Shown: one piece after another, positions 52,381 through 62,373 of the stretch
How the letters are laid out: each line of letters begins with the position of its first letter
Position numbering within the stretch: position 1 is the first letter of the stretch
Assembly (NCBI RefSeq): GCF_003330765.1
Contig: NZ_CP024902.1
Location: 2,542,001 to 2,606,000, forward strand
Length of the DNA: 64,000 nt
Direction: 5' to 3'
Source: Burkholderia pyrrocinia
GTDB lineage: Bacteria; Pseudomonadota; Gammaproteobacteria; Burkholderiales; Burkholderiaceae
The notes under the pieces: generated by a model
What the model saw: only the letters and a program-made list of their open reading frames with translations
What the model was told of the DNA's origin: nothing
The model's database searches: none
Position numbers and translations under genes: made by a program

Positions 52381-53931
52381 ATGAAACTGAACGAGCGCTT
52401 GTCCACCCTGCCGCGCGACATCGTCGCCGGCATCGTCGTTTTCCTCGTCGCGCTGCCGCTCTGCCTCGGCATCGCCAATGCGTCCGGTGTAGAGCCGTTC
52501 GCCGGGCTCGTGTCCGGCATCGTCGGCGGCATCGTCGTCGCGCTGCTGAGCGGCTCGTCGCTGTCCGTCAGCGGGCCGGCCGCCGGCCTCGTCGTGATCG
52601 TCGTCGAAGGGATCGCGCAACTCGGCAGCTTCTCCGCGTTCCTGCTCGCGGTGCTGCTGTCCGGCGTGCTGCAGTTCGGGTTCGGCATGCTGCGCGCCGG
52701 CCGCTTCGCCGCCTACGTGCCGTCGCCCGTCATCAAGGGCATGCTCGCCGCGATCGGCCTGTTACTGATCGTGAAGCAGATTCCGTTCGCCTTCGGCATC
52801 GGCGGCTCGGCTGCGCAATCGTTTGCTTCGTGGCCGGGCCTGCCGATCGCATGGGCCGCCACGGCCATCGCGCTCGCTTCGCTCGCGCTGCTGTTCGCAT
52901 GGGACACCCCCACGCTGCGCCGCTTCGCGCTGGTACGCTCGGTGCCCGCGCCGCTCGCGGTCGTCGTGCTGGGCATCGGTGCCACGCTCGTGCTGGGCGT
53001 CGTCGCGCCGTCGGTCGCACCGGGCGCCGCCCATCGCGTGACCCTGCCCGAGCTCGGATCGCTCGCGGCCTTCGCGGCATCGCTCAAGCATGCGGAGCTC
53101 GGCCCGAACTTCGCGCAGCTCGTCAATCCGGACGTGTGGCGCGTCGCGATCACGCTCGCGGTCGTCGCGAGCCTCGAGACGCTGCTGAGCCTCGAAGCGG
53201 TCGAACAGATCGACCCGAAACGCCGGCCGACCCAGCCCGACCGCGAGTTGAAGGCACAGGGCGTCGGCAATCTCGTCGCAGGCGCGTTCGGCGGCCTGCC
53301 GATCACGTCGGTGATCGTACGCAGCTCGGTGAACGTCAACGCCGGCGCACAAAGCCGGATGGCGGCAATCATCCACGGGATGCTGCTGCTCGCGAGCGTG
53401 TTCGCGCTCACCGGCCTAATCAACCTGATCCCGCTCGCGAGCCTTGCCGCGATCCTGATCCACACCGGCCTCAAGCTCGCGAAACCGGCGCTGTTCCGCT
53501 CGGTGATGAAGCAGGGGCCGGCCGCGTTCACGCCGTTCGTCGCGACGATCGCCGGCGTGCTCGCGGTCGACCTGCTGTTCGGCATTGCGCTCGGCCTTGC
53601 ATGCAGCGTGCTGGCGGTCGCCGTCGCGAACCTGAAGAGTCCCGTCACGCTCGCGCAGCACGACGACCACTTCCTGCTGTCGTTCCGCAAGGACGTGTCG
53701 TTTCTCGGCAAGGTGCAGGTCAAGCACCACCTGCGGCACATTCCGGACCGGGCGGCGGTGATCATCGACGCGACGCGCGCCGACTACATCGATCACGACG
53801 TGCTCGAACTGCTCGACGCGTTCGTCACCGATGCGCCGCGGCGCGGGATCGCGGTCGAGTTCCGCCGACGCAGCCCGGCGCCCCGTCCGGCCACGCGCCG
53901 CTGGCTGTTCCGCGCGCCGGCCGCCGAATGA
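52381..53931 (+). CDS. SulP family anion transporter (possible bicarbonate permease)
   Basis: 516 residues with about 11-12 TM segments and a short C-terminal STAS-type region (about 435-490, VIIDATRADYIDHDVLELLDAF). The SulP core starts DIVAGIVVFLVALPLCLGIANASG and contains SGSSLSVSGPAAGL. SulP proteins carry sulfate, bicarbonate or chloride. Coupling to a carbonic anhydrase gene on the same transcript argues for bicarbonate, but sulfate cannot be excluded. It ends convergent with leuA. Confidence 0.88.
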   Translation: MKLNERLSTLPRDIVAGIVVFLVALPLCLGIANASGVEPFAGLVSGIVGGIVVALLSGSSLSVSGPAAGLVVIVVEGIAQLGSFSAFLLAVLLSGVLQFGFGMLRAGRFAAYVPSPVIKGMLAAIGLLLIVKQIPFAFGIGGSAAQSFASWPGLPIAWAATAIALASLALLFAWDTPTLRRFALVRSVPAPLAVVVLGIGATLVLGVVAPSVAPGAAHRVTLPELGSLAAFAASLKHAELGPNFAQLVNPDVWRVAITLAVVASLETLLSLEAVEQIDPKRRPTQPDRELKAQGVGNLVAGAFGGLPITSVIVRSSVNVNAGAQSRMAAIIHGMLLLASVFALTGLINLIPLASLAAILIHTGLKLAKPALFRSVMKQGPAAFTPFVATIAGVLAVDLLFGIALGLACSVLAVAVANLKSPVTLAQHDDHFLLSFRKDVSFLGKVQVKHHLRHIPDRAAVIIDATRADYIDHDVLELLDAFVTDAPRRGIAVEFRRRSPAPRPATRRWLFRAPAAE

Positions 53932-53941
53932 GCGACAGATG

Positions 53942-53979
53942 AAAAAACGCCCCGGCGGCGCAGGGCCGCACGGGGCGTT
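53942..53979 (-). terminator. leuA terminator
   Basis: Arms AACGCCCCG / CGGGGCGTT about 16 nt apart, followed on the minus strand by TTTTTC. It lies 25 bp downstream of the leuA stop, between the convergent sulP and leuA genes. Confidence 0.8.
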
Positions 53980-54003
53980 CCGGTGATGCGCAGCGCGCGG
54001 CGC

Positions 54004-55548
54004 TTACGAGCGCTGCGGGTTAAGCTTGTCGTCCTTCGAATGCAGCTTGTTCAGCGCGGCAATGTACGCCTTCGCAGACGCGGCGACGATGTCCGGATCG
54101 GTGCCGACGCCATTGACGATCCGCCCGCTCCTCGACAGCCGGACGGTCACTTCGCCCTGCGCCTGCGTACCGGTCGTGATTGCGTTCACCGAGTACAGCA
54201 GCAGCTCGGAACCGCTGCCGACTTCGCTCTCGATCGCGTTGAACGTCGCATCGACCGGACCGTTACCGCGCGCCTCGCCGGTCACTTCCTTGCCTTCGAC
54301 CCCGAACACGACCTTCGCCTCCGGCTGCTCGCCCGTTTCCGAGTGCTGCGACAGCGACACGAACTTGAAGTGTTCCTGCTCGTGCGCGAACGCCGATTCC
54401 TCGGAGACGATCGCGATGATGTCTTCATCGAAGATCTCGGCCTTGCGGTCGGCCAGATCCTTGAAGCGCATGAACGCGGCGTTCAGTTCGGTTTCGCTGT
54501 CGAGCGACACGCCGAGCTCCTGGAGGCGCTGCTTGAACGCGTTGCGGCCCGACAGCTTGCCGAGCACGATCTTGTTCGCGGTCCAGCCCACGTCTTCCGC
54601 GCGCATGATCTCGTAGGTATCGCGCGCCTTCAGCACGCCGTCCTGGTGAATGCCCGACGCGTGCGCGAATGCGTTCGCGCCGACCACGGCCTTGTTCGGC
54701 TGCACGACGAAACCGGTGATCTGCGACACGAGCTTCGAGGTCGGCACGATCTGCGTGGTGTCGATACCGACGTCGAGGCCGAAGTAGTCCTTGCGCGTCT
54801 TCACGGCCATCACGATTTCTTCGAGCGACGTGTTGCCCGCGCGCTCGCCGAGACCGTTGATCGTGCACTCGATCTGGCGTGCGCCGCCGATCTTCACGCC
54901 GGCGAGCGAGTTCGCGACGGCCATCCCGAGGTCGTTGTGACAGTGCACGGAAAAGATCGCCTTGTCCGAGTTCGGGATGCGCTCACGCAGCGTCTTCACG
55001 AGCTGGCCGTACAGTTCCGGCACGCCGTAGCCGACCGTATCGGCGATGTTGATCGTCGTCGCACCTTCGGCGATCACGGCTTCCAGCACGCGGCAGAGAA
55101 AATCCAGATCGGAGCGGCTGCCGTCTTCCGGCGAGAATTCGACGTTGTCAGTGAACTTGCGTGCGAAGCGCACCGCGAGGCGCGCCTGCTCGAACACCTG
55201 GTCGGGCGTCATCCGCAGCTTCTTCTCCATGTGCAGCGGCGATGTCGCGATGAACGTGTGGATCCGGAAGCTCTCGGCCGGCTTCAGCGCGTCGGCCGCG
55301 CGCTGGATGTCCTTGTCGTTGGCCCGGGCCAGCGAGCAGATCGTGCTGTCCTTCACGAGACCGGCGATCGTGTGGATCGCGTCGAAGTCGCCGTTCGAGC
55401 TGGCCGCGAAGCCGGCCTCGATCACATCGACCTTCATCCGCTCGAGATGCTTCGCGATGCGGATTTTCTCTTCCTTCGTCATCGACGCACCGGGCGATTG
55501 TTCGCCGTCACGCAACGTCGTATCGAAAATGATCAGCTTGTCTGTCAT
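54004..55548 (-). CDS. leuA: 2-isopropylmalate synthase
   Basis: 514 residues; condenses 2-oxoisovalerate with acetyl-CoA, the first committed step of leucine synthesis. TIM barrel with [15 protein letters not shown] (9-23; Arg13/Asp14) and metal ligands His202 and His204 (HCHND). The C-terminal regulatory domain carries leucine feedback inhibition. It stands alone, not with leuBCD. A 5' leader with a Leu-rich peptide (55651-55731) precedes it. Confidence 0.95.
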   Translation of the reverse strand: MTDKLIIFDTTLRDGEQSPGASMTKEEKIRIAKHLERMKVDVIEAGFAASSNGDFDAIHTIAGLVKDSTICSLARANDKDIQRAADALKPAESFRIHTFIATSPLHMEKKLRMTPDQVFEQARLAVRFARKFTDNVEFSPEDGSRSDLDFLCRVLEAVIAEGATTINIADTVGYGVPELYGQLVKTLRERIPNSDKAIFSVHCHNDLGMAVANSLAGVKIGGARQIECTINGLGERAGNTSLEEIVMAVKTRKDYFGLDVGIDTTQIVPTSKLVSQITGFVVQPNKAVVGANAFAHASGIHQDGVLKARDTYEIMRAEDVGWTANKIVLGKLSGRNAFKQRLQELGVSLDSETELNAAFMRFKDLADRKAEIFDEDIIAIVSEESAFAHEQEHFKFVSLSQHSETGEQPEAKVVFGVEGKEVTGEARGNGPVDATFNAIESEVGSGSELLLYSVNAITTGTQAQGEVTVRLSRSGRIVNGVGTDPDIVAASAKAYIAALNKLHSKDDKLNPQRS

Positions 55549-55650
55549 GGGGGGCTCCAGGGCTCTTTATACGGAAATCAAACGTAATGAGATCGCGCCA
55601 CCGCTGGCGACGCTCAACAACAGACGAAGCTTGACGGAGGGCGAGAACGG

Positions 55651-55731
55651 TCAGCGCGGCAGGCGCGCCAACGCTAGCGCGCGTAGCGGCGCACCGGCTA
55701 GAAGGAGGGAGAGGCGGGAAAATGCAGTCAT
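55651..55731 (-). CDS. leuL: Putative leucine leader peptide upstream of leuA
   Basis: A 26-codon ORF on the minus strand (ATG 55731, TGA 55651-55653) encoding MTAFSRLSLLLAGAPLRALA then LARLPR. Eight of 26 residues are leucine, including a Leu triplet. Several of these Leu codons are CTA (three), CTT and TTG, rare in a GC-rich genome that prefers CTG/CTC; E. coli LeuL likewise uses rare CUA. This is the pattern of an attenuation leader peptide that senses charged tRNA-Leu. It lies 102 bp upstream of leuA, same strand. Confidence 0.7.
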   Translation of the reverse strand: MTAFSRLSLLLAGAPLRALALARLPR

Positions 55732-55738
55732 GCCAAAG

Positions 55739-55767
55739 ACTATAGCGGCATTCCGTTGGGCGCGCAA
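55739..55767 (-). promoter_or_regulatory. Promoter for the leuA leader
   Basis: On the minus strand, TTGCGC and TATAGT separated by 17 bp. The -10 ends 7 nt before the leader ATG, so the expected start site is at or next to that ATG and the leader message is probably leaderless. Confidence 0.6.
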
Positions 55768-55819
55768 TCGGACGGCACCCCGGAATTCCGGCGGTTCGGT
55801 TCGAAAAAGGGGCAAATGA

Positions 55820-55845
55820 AAACGGCGGCCCCGAGGCCGCCGTTT
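55820..55845 (-). terminator. Terminator after pssA
   Basis: 11-bp inverted repeat AAACGGCGGCC / GGCCGCCGTTT, followed by TTTTCATTTG on the minus strand. It separates the phospholipid genes from leuA. Confidence 0.8.
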
Positions 55846-55861
55846 CCGGGCAAATCGCGCG

Positions 55862-56734
55862 TCAGTGATCGCGCTGCGACGAGCGCGCCGGATTCGCGCG
55901 CCCGCGGATGGCCATGTAGGCCCAGAACACGTAGCCGGACAACCCGTACAGTACGAACAGGCAGAACAGCATCAGCGGCGGATCGGACGATACGAGCACG
56001 AACGCGACGACGACGAGCAGGATCGCCGCGAACGGCACGCGGTGCCGCACGTCGAGCGCCTTGCCGCTGTAGAACGGCGCGTTCGACACCATCGTCACGC
56101 CCGCGTAGATGGTCAGCACGAACGCGACCCACGGCAGCCAGCCGAGCTTCATCGGCACGCGGTTGTCGGTTGCGAGCCAGACGAAACCCGCGATCAGCGC
56201 GGCGGCGGCCGGGCTCGGCAACCCCTGGAAGAAGCGCTTGTCGACCACGCCGATGTTCGTATTGAAACGCGCGAGGCGCAGCGCGGCGCCCGAGCAGTAG
56301 ACGAACGCGGCAAGCCAGCCCCAGCGGCCGAGATCCTTCAGCACCCACTCGTACATCACGAGCGCGGGCGCGACGCCGAACGACACCATGTCGGACAGGC
56401 TGTCGAACTGCTCGCCGAACGCGCTCTGCGTATGCGTCATGCGCGCGACGCGCCCGTCCATCCCGTCGAGCACCATCGCGACGAAAATCGCGATCGCGGC
56501 GATCTCGAAACGCACGTTCATCGCCTGCACGACCGCGAAGAAGCCGCAGAACAGCGCGGCGGTCGTGAACGCGTTCGGCAGCAGGTAGATGCCGCGCGTC
56601 TTCAGGAACCGCTGGCGCGCGGCGCGGCGGCTCTCGAGCGGGGCCGGATCGGGCGTGATCGGCTTGTTGCGTCGGAACGGCCGCGGCGGCTGGCTGGTGC
56701 CGTTGCGCGACCGGCGCGGTTTGAATGCGGCCAT
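55862..56734 (-). CDS. pssA: CDP-diacylglycerol--serine O-phosphatidyltransferase
   Basis: 290 residues, integral membrane enzyme of phospholipid synthesis making phosphatidylserine. The CDP-alcohol phosphotransferase signature (D90, D93-G94, A97-R98, G107, D111, D115 in VLDGMDGRVARMTHTQSAFG) is complete. An N-terminal basic extension of about 45 residues precedes the first TM helix. It lies directly after psd (15 bp), which uses its product. Confidence 0.94.
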   Translation of the reverse strand: MAAFKPRRSRNGTSQPPRPFRRNKPITPDPAPLESRRAARQRFLKTRGIYLLPNAFTTAALFCGFFAVVQAMNVRFEIAAIAIFVAMVLDGMDGRVARMTHTQSAFGEQFDSLSDMVSFGVAPALVMYEWVLKDLGRWGWLAAFVYCSGAALRLARFNTNIGVVDKRFFQGLPSPAAAALIAGFVWLATDNRVPMKLGWLPWVAFVLTIYAGVTMVSNAPFYSGKALDVRHRVPFAAILLVVVAFVLVSSDPPLMLFCLFVLYGLSGYVFWAYMAIRGRANPARSSQRDH

Positions 56735-56749
56735 CGTGCGCCCCGCCGC

Positions 56750-57394
56750 TTACTGTTCGAGCTCGGCGAGGATCGTCGACGACGCGTAGACCTTCTCGCC
56801 GATCGACACCTTCGCGCGGCTGCCGAGCGGCAGGTACACGTCGACGCGCGAACCGAAGCGGATGAAACCGTAGCGCTGGCCGCGCGACAGCGGCTCGCCG
56901 GCGCGCACGTAGCAGAGAATCCGGCGTGCGACGAGGCCCGCGATCTGCACGGCGGTGACGGTCTTGCCGCTCGCCGTCTGGATCACGACCGCATTGCGCT
57001 CGTTCTCGGTCGACGCCTTGTCGATCGCCGCGTTCAGGAACGCGCCCGGGAAGTACTCGACCTTGGTGATCGCACCATCGACCGGCGAACGCTGCGAATG
57101 GACGTTGAAGACATTCATGAACACGCTGATCTTCAGCGCTTCGCGGTTCGCGTACGGATCTTGTGCGGTCTCGACCGCGACGATGCGGCCGTCCGCCGGG
57201 CACAGCACCGCGTTCGGCTGCGCCGGGATCGGGCGCTGCGGATCGCGGAAGAACTGGACGACGAAGGCGAGCAGCAGCCAGAACGGCCACGCGAAGCCGA
57301 AGCCCCCGATGGCGTGGATCAACAGCGCGATGACGGCTGCAATCGCGATGAACGGCCAGCCTTCGCGCGCGATGATCGGATGAGGATAGTTCAT
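56750..57394 (-). CDS. psd: Phosphatidylserine decarboxylase (short form)
   Basis: 214 residues, the short prokaryotic family. An N-terminal membrane segment ([20 protein letters not shown]) is followed by the catalytic domain. The self-cleavage serine that becomes the pyruvoyl group is Ser182, in RFGSRVDV (G181-S182). It converts phosphatidylserine into phosphatidylethanolamine. The ATG at 57394 is chosen: the open frame upstream to 57514 is not conserved. Operon partner of pssA. Confidence 0.93.
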   Translation of the reverse strand: MNYPHPIIAREGWPFIAIAAVIALLIHAIGGFGFAWPFWLLLAFVVQFFRDPQRPIPAQPNAVLCPADGRIVAVETAQDPYANREALKISVFMNVFNVHSQRSPVDGAITKVEYFPGAFLNAAIDKASTENERNAVVIQTASGKTVTAVQIAGLVARRILCYVRAGEPLSRGQRYGFIRFGSRVDVYLPLGSRAKVSIGEKVYASSTILAELEQ

Positions 57395-57438
57395 GGATTC
57401 GTTCTGTGTTCGGTGAATTGCAAAGCCCGTAGCATAAC

Positions 57439-57479
57439 AAAAGCCGCCCGGGGCACTGCTGCCTTCGGACGGCTTTTTG
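57439..57479 (-). terminator. Terminator after ilvC
   Basis: Imperfect inverted repeat with AAAGCCG / CGGCTTT ends and inner CCG/CGG pairs. T runs exist on both strands (GGCTTTT on minus). It lies after ilvC and before psd. Confidence 0.7.
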
Positions 57480-57521
57480 ATACCGACCCTCCGCTCGAAG
57501 GGCCGGAACAGCACGCGGTGC

Positions 57522-58556
<1,035 letters not shown>

Positions 58557-58642
58557 TCAAAAATTCAACAATTCGTTCGGATGGAGTACTACGGGCCGGG
58601 ACATGACGGCGCACCCGGCGTGCCTCTTTGGCAATTTCGGCA

Positions 58643-59134
58643 TCAAACCTTCAGGATGCGCTCGCCGCGTCCGATGCCGGAGCTGCCGGTACGCACGGTC
58701 TCGAGGATCGCGCTCGCGTCCAGCCCCTGGATGAATGCGTCGAGCTTGTCGCTCGCGCCCGTCAATTCGATCGTGTAGGTCTTTTCGGTCACGTCGATGA
58801 TGCGGCCGCGGAAAATATCCGACATCCGCTTCATTTCTTCGCGCTCCTTGCCCACTGCACGGACCTTGATCAGCATCAGCTCGCGTTCGATGTGTGCACC
58901 GTCGGTCAGGTCCACCACTTTCACCACCTCGATCAGGCGGTTCAGATGCTTCGTGATCTGTTCGATCACGTCGTCGGAGCCAATGGAAACGATGGTGAGC
59001 CGCGACAGCGATTGGTCTTCGGTCGGTGCCACCGTCAAGGTTTCGATGTTGTAGCCGCGTGCGGAAAACAGACCGACCACGCGCGACAGCGCGCCTGGTT
59101 CGTTCTCCAGCAGGACGGAAATGATGTGTCTCAT
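58643..59134 (-). CDS. ilvH: Acetolactate synthase small subunit
   Basis: 163 residues, regulatory subunit of acetolactate synthase. The ACT domain (MRHIISVLLENEPGALSRVVGLFSARGYNIE) binds valine for feedback control. The ATG at 59134 is chosen from the conserved MRHIIS start; upstream codons are not conserved. It follows ilvB by about 110 bp. Confidence 0.95.
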   Translation of the reverse strand: MRHIISVLLENEPGALSRVVGLFSARGYNIETLTVAPTEDQSLSRLTIVSIGSDDVIEQITKHLNRLIEVVKVVDLTDGAHIERELMLIKVRAVGKEREEMKRMSDIFRGRIIDVTEKTYTIELTGASDKLDAFIQGLDASAILETVRTGSSGIGRGERILKV

Positions 59135-59245
59135 GTTCGCTTCTTCCAGAATGTACCGTGTCGATTCACTCGCGTCGCGCGCCGCCGTGTGCCGCACCGC
59201 CCTTCGTGAAGGCGGCCGCATCCGGCCTGAGCGCGCGTCGCGCCG

Positions 59246-61009
59246 TTACAGATCTTCCGATCCGAGCAGCATCTCGGTGATGCCCTTGCCGGCCTGTACC
59301 ATCGGCCAGACGTTTTCGGTCGGATCGGTCTGGAAGTCGAGAAACACGGTGCGATCCTTCAAGCGCAGCGCTTCCTTCAGCGCCGGCTCCACATCCGCGG
59401 TCTTTTCGATGCGCATGCCGACGTGGCCGTACGCTTCGGCGAGCTTCACGAAATCGGGCAGCGCATCCATGTACGAATGCGAATAGCGCTTGCTGTATTC
59501 GATCTGCTGCCACTGGCGGACCATGCCGAGGTAGCGGTTGTTCAGCGAAATGATCTTGATCGGCGTGTCGTACTGCAGGCAGGTCGACAGTTCCTGGATG
59601 CACATCTGGATCGAGCCTTCGCCCGTGATGCACAGCACGTCGTCGTCCGGGTGCGCCATCTTGACGCCCATCGCCGCCGGCAGGCCGAAGCCCATCGTGC
59701 CGAGGCCGCCGGAGTTGATCCAGCGACGCGGCTTGTTGAAACGGTAGAACTGCGCAGCCCACATCTGGTGCTGGCCGACGTCCGAGCACACGAACGCATT
59801 GCCGTCCGTCAGCTCCCACGCCTTCTCGACCACGTACTGCGGCTTGATGATCTCGCTTTCGCGGTCGAACTTCAGGCAGTCCTTCGAGCGCCAGTCCTCG
59901 ATGTCCTTCCACCATTGCGCGAGCGCCTCGGTGTCGGGGCCGTGCTCGGCCGTCTGCAGTTGCTCGATCAGTTCCTTCAGCACTTCCTTCACGTCGCCGA
60001 CGATCGGGATGTCGACCTTCACGCGCTTCGAGATCGACGACGGGTCGATGTCGATGTGGATGATCTTGCGCGGACGCGACGCGAAGTGCGCCGGATCGCC
60101 GATCACGCGGTCATCGAAGCGGGCACCGATCGCGATCAGCACGTCGCAGTGCTGCATCGCCATGTTCGCTTCGTAGGTGCCGTGCATGCCGAGCATGCCG
60201 AGGAATTTCTTGTCCGACGCGCGATAGCCGCCGAGGCCCATCAGCGTGTTCGTGACCGGGTAGCCGAGCAGGTCGGCGAACTGGTTCAGTTCGCGCGACG
60301 CGTCGGCGAGGATGATGCCGCCACCCGTGTAGATGTAGGGACGCTTCGCCGTCAGCAGCAGCGACACGGCCTTGCGGATCTGGCCCGAATGGCCCTTCGT
60401 GACGGGGTTGTACGAACGCAGCGACACGCTCTTGACGGGCTCGTACTGGCACGGCGTCTTCGAGATGTCTTTCGGGATGTCGATCAGCACCGGGCCCGGA
60501 CGGCCCGTGCGGGCGATATAGAACGCCTTCTTGACGGTTTCCGCGAGGTCGCGCACGTCCTTCACGAGGAAGTTGTGCTTCACGCATGGACGCGTGATGC
60601 CGACGGTGTCGCACTCCTGGAATGCATCCTGGCCGATCGCGGCAGTCGGCACCTGGCCGCTGATCACGACCATCGGGATCGAATCCATGTACGCCGTCGC
60701 GATGCCGGTCACCGCGTTGGTGACGCCGGGGCCCGACGTCACGAGGCAGACGCCGACATTGCCGGTGGAACGCGCATACGCATCGGCTGCGTGCACGGCC
60801 GCCTGTTCGTGGCGCACCAGCACGTGCTGAATCTTGTCCTGCTTGTAAAGCTCGTCGTAGATGTAGAGAACCGAGCCGCCGGGGTAGCCCCAGATGAATT
60901 CGACGTTTTCGTCGGCCAGTGCCTTCATGAGCACGGTACCGCCGATGGAGTCGCTATCGGGAGGGGAAAGGGGTTCCGACGTGGAGAATTCCGCGCTGGG
61001 CATGTTCAT
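59246..61009 (-). CDS. ilvB: Acetolactate synthase large subunit
   Basis: 587 residues, thiamine diphosphate enzyme of Ile/Val synthesis. Cofactor-binding Glu in LVRHEQAAVHAADAYARS; TPP/Mg motif ITGEGSIQMCIQELSTCLQY to SLNN; quinone-like FAD region GARFDDRVIGDPAHF. The ATG at 61009 is chosen because AAAGG lies 5 nt upstream; the ATG at 61003 is possible. It heads the ilvBHC operon. Confidence 0.95.
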   Translation of the reverse strand: MNMPSAEFSTSEPLSPPDSDSIGGTVLMKALADENVEFIWGYPGGSVLYIYDELYKQDKIQHVLVRHEQAAVHAADAYARSTGNVGVCLVTSGPGVTNAVTGIATAYMDSIPMVVISGQVPTAAIGQDAFQECDTVGITRPCVKHNFLVKDVRDLAETVKKAFYIARTGRPGPVLIDIPKDISKTPCQYEPVKSVSLRSYNPVTKGHSGQIRKAVSLLLTAKRPYIYTGGGIILADASRELNQFADLLGYPVTNTLMGLGGYRASDKKFLGMLGMHGTYEANMAMQHCDVLIAIGARFDDRVIGDPAHFASRPRKIIHIDIDPSSISKRVKVDIPIVGDVKEVLKELIEQLQTAEHGPDTEALAQWWKDIEDWRSKDCLKFDRESEIIKPQYVVEKAWELTDGNAFVCSDVGQHQMWAAQFYRFNKPRRWINSGGLGTMGFGLPAAMGVKMAHPDDDVLCITGEGSIQMCIQELSTCLQYDTPIKIISLNNRYLGMVRQWQQIEYSKRYSHSYMDALPDFVKLAEAYGHVGMRIEKTADVEPALKEALRLKDRTVFLDFQTDPTENVWPMVQAGKGITEMLLGSEDL

Positions 61010-61361
61010 TTCGACCTTTCGAATTTTCGGCAAAAAATTGATCGGGTGCTCTCTGCCGGGCTTGTGGCTCGGGTTCAAGCGGCGCGTCCAGTTTGAAGGG
61101 CGGGCTTCTTGGGCCAGCCTCAAATGAGACCATCACTTCATGTTGCGAATCGCTGACGATAGCGGGTCGCGAATGGGTCGTCAAGCAAAATATCCCGCAG
61201 CGCATCATGCGCGCCGTCCGGCACCCCGCCGCCGCGGCTCGCGCGCAACGTGCGGCGCCCAACCCGGTGCCAAGCGGCGCGAAAATTTGATAGCATCCGC
61301 GGGTTTTACGAAATTTTTCGACCTTTCACACGCCGCAGTCCGCAGCGCATACCTTTACGGA
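61010..61361 (-). other. ilvB promoter/leader region
   Basis: About 350 bp between divergent ilvB and the sigma factor gene. It contains the ilvB promoter (61156-61184). The frame at 60954-61262 (minus) overlaps ilvB and is not conserved. I see no Leu/Ile/Val-rich leader peptide here. Confidence 0.65.
61156..61184 (-). promoter_or_regulatory. Sigma-70 promoter for ilvBHC
   Basis: On the minus strand, TTGACG and TATCGT with a 17-bp spacer, about 150 bp upstream of ilvB. Confidence 0.7.
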
Positions 61362-61925
61362 ATGGCATCAGACAAGGAACTCGCCGACTTTCTGGCGGGC
61401 GTCGAAAGGCGCGCGTTCAAGCAGGCTGCGTACGCCGTGCGTGACGACGATGCGTCGCTCGACATCGTGCAGGACGCGATGATCAAGCTTGCGGAGAAGT
61501 ACGGCGACCGGCCGGCGGCCGAGCTGCCGCTGCTTTTTCAGCGGATCCTGCAGAACACGATCCACGACTGGTTCCGCCGGCAGAAGGTCCGCAACACCTG
61601 GGTTACGCTCTTCTCGTCGCTGAACAACACCGACGACGACGACTTCGACCCCCTCGAAACGCTCGAATCCGCGAACGACAACGCGGGCGTCGAGAGCAGC
61701 GAGCACCGCCTCGAAAGAGAGCAGGTTCTGGCCCTGATCGACGAAGAAATCCAGAAACTTCCGACGCGTCAACGGGAAGCGTTCCTGATGCGTTATTGGG
61801 AAGATATGGATGTCGCCGAGACTGCCGCCGCAATGGGGTGCTCCGAAGGCAGCGTGAAGACGCACTGCTCACGAGCCACCCACACCCTGGCGCAAGCGCT
61901 CAAGGCCAAAGGAATCACGCTATGA
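61362..61925 (+). CDS. ECF-type RNA polymerase sigma factor
   Basis: 187 residues. Region 2 (about 1-70, RAFKQAAYAVRDDDASLDIVQDAMIKLAEKY then RILQNTIHDWFRRQKVRN) and region 4 (about 120-185, QKLPTRQREAFLMRYWEDMDVAETAAAMGCSEGSVKTHCSRA) are present without region 1 or 3. The ATG at 61362 is preceded by ACGG only; the family start MASDKELADFL supports it. The stop overlaps the ATG of the next gene (ATGA), so sigma and DUF3619 are coupled. Confidence 0.9.
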   Translation: MASDKELADFLAGVERRAFKQAAYAVRDDDASLDIVQDAMIKLAEKYGDRPAAELPLLFQRILQNTIHDWFRRQKVRNTWVTLFSSLNNTDDDDFDPLETLESANDNAGVESSEHRLEREQVLALIDEEIQKLPTRQREAFLMRYWEDMDVAETAAAMGCSEGSVKTHCSRATHTLAQALKAKGITL

Positions 61926-62347
61926 GCTCCGCTCCCGCAAACCGAGAACACGAATTCGCGCTGAAGGTGCGCCGCGCGCTGGACGAGCGCGCGGCCGCAT
62001 TGCCTGCCGCGACCACCGACCGGCTGGCCGTCGCCCGCCGGGCTGCGCTCGCGCGCAAGAAGCCCGAAGCCGCGACCGCGCCGGTGTTCGTGCCGGCCTT
62101 CGCCGGCGCGGCCGGCGCCTACGGCACGGCGCCCACGAGCCGCCCGCAGGCTTCGTTCGCGCGCCGCCTGCTGCGCGCGTGGCCGCTCGCGTTGCTGCTC
62201 GCGGGGCTCGTCGGCATCGCCTACTGGGAAGACATGCAGCGCACCGCCGAACTCGCCGACATCGACGCGGCGATGCTCAGCGACGATCTGCCGCTCAACG
62301 CGTATCTCGATCACGGGTTCAACGCGTATCTTTCGCGCGCTCACTAA
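61922..62347 (+). CDS. DUF3619 family protein, probable anti-sigma factor
   Basis: 141 residues. N-terminal cytoplasmic part (FALKVRRALDERAAALPAATTDRL), one TM helix near 86-104 (AWPLALLLAGLVGIAYWED), and a short periplasmic C-terminus. The size, topology and translational coupling to the ECF sigma gene fit an anti-sigma factor; DUF3619 itself is uncharacterised. No zinc-binding ZAS motif (HxxxCxxC) is seen. Confidence 0.75.
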   Translation: MSSAPANREHEFALKVRRALDERAAALPAATTDRLAVARRAALARKKPEAATAPVFVPAFAGAAGAYGTAPTSRPQASFARRLLRAWPLALLLAGLVGIAYWEDMQRTAELADIDAAMLSDDLPLNAYLDHGFNAYLSRAH

Positions 62348-62373
62348 CAGACAATAACGAGGGGATCGCACGG

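Larger units (their letters stand above)
55549..55861 (-). other. leuA leader region
   Basis: Gap between leuA and pssA, about 310 bp. It holds the leuA promoter and leader peptide, a possible attenuation stem (55596-55609), and the pssA terminator. No other gene is supported. Confidence 0.7.

Noticed and set aside
51673..53931. Continuous 752-codon frame joining the carbonic anhydrase region with the SulP gene
   Set aside because: The first part is out of frame relative to the clear carbonic anhydrase. Only the second part, from ATG 52381, is real, so there is no natural fusion.
60954..61262. 102-codon minus-strand frame upstream of and overlapping ilvB
   Set aside because: It overlaps the ilvB start in another frame and has no Ile/Val/Leu cluster; it does not look like an attenuation leader peptide.
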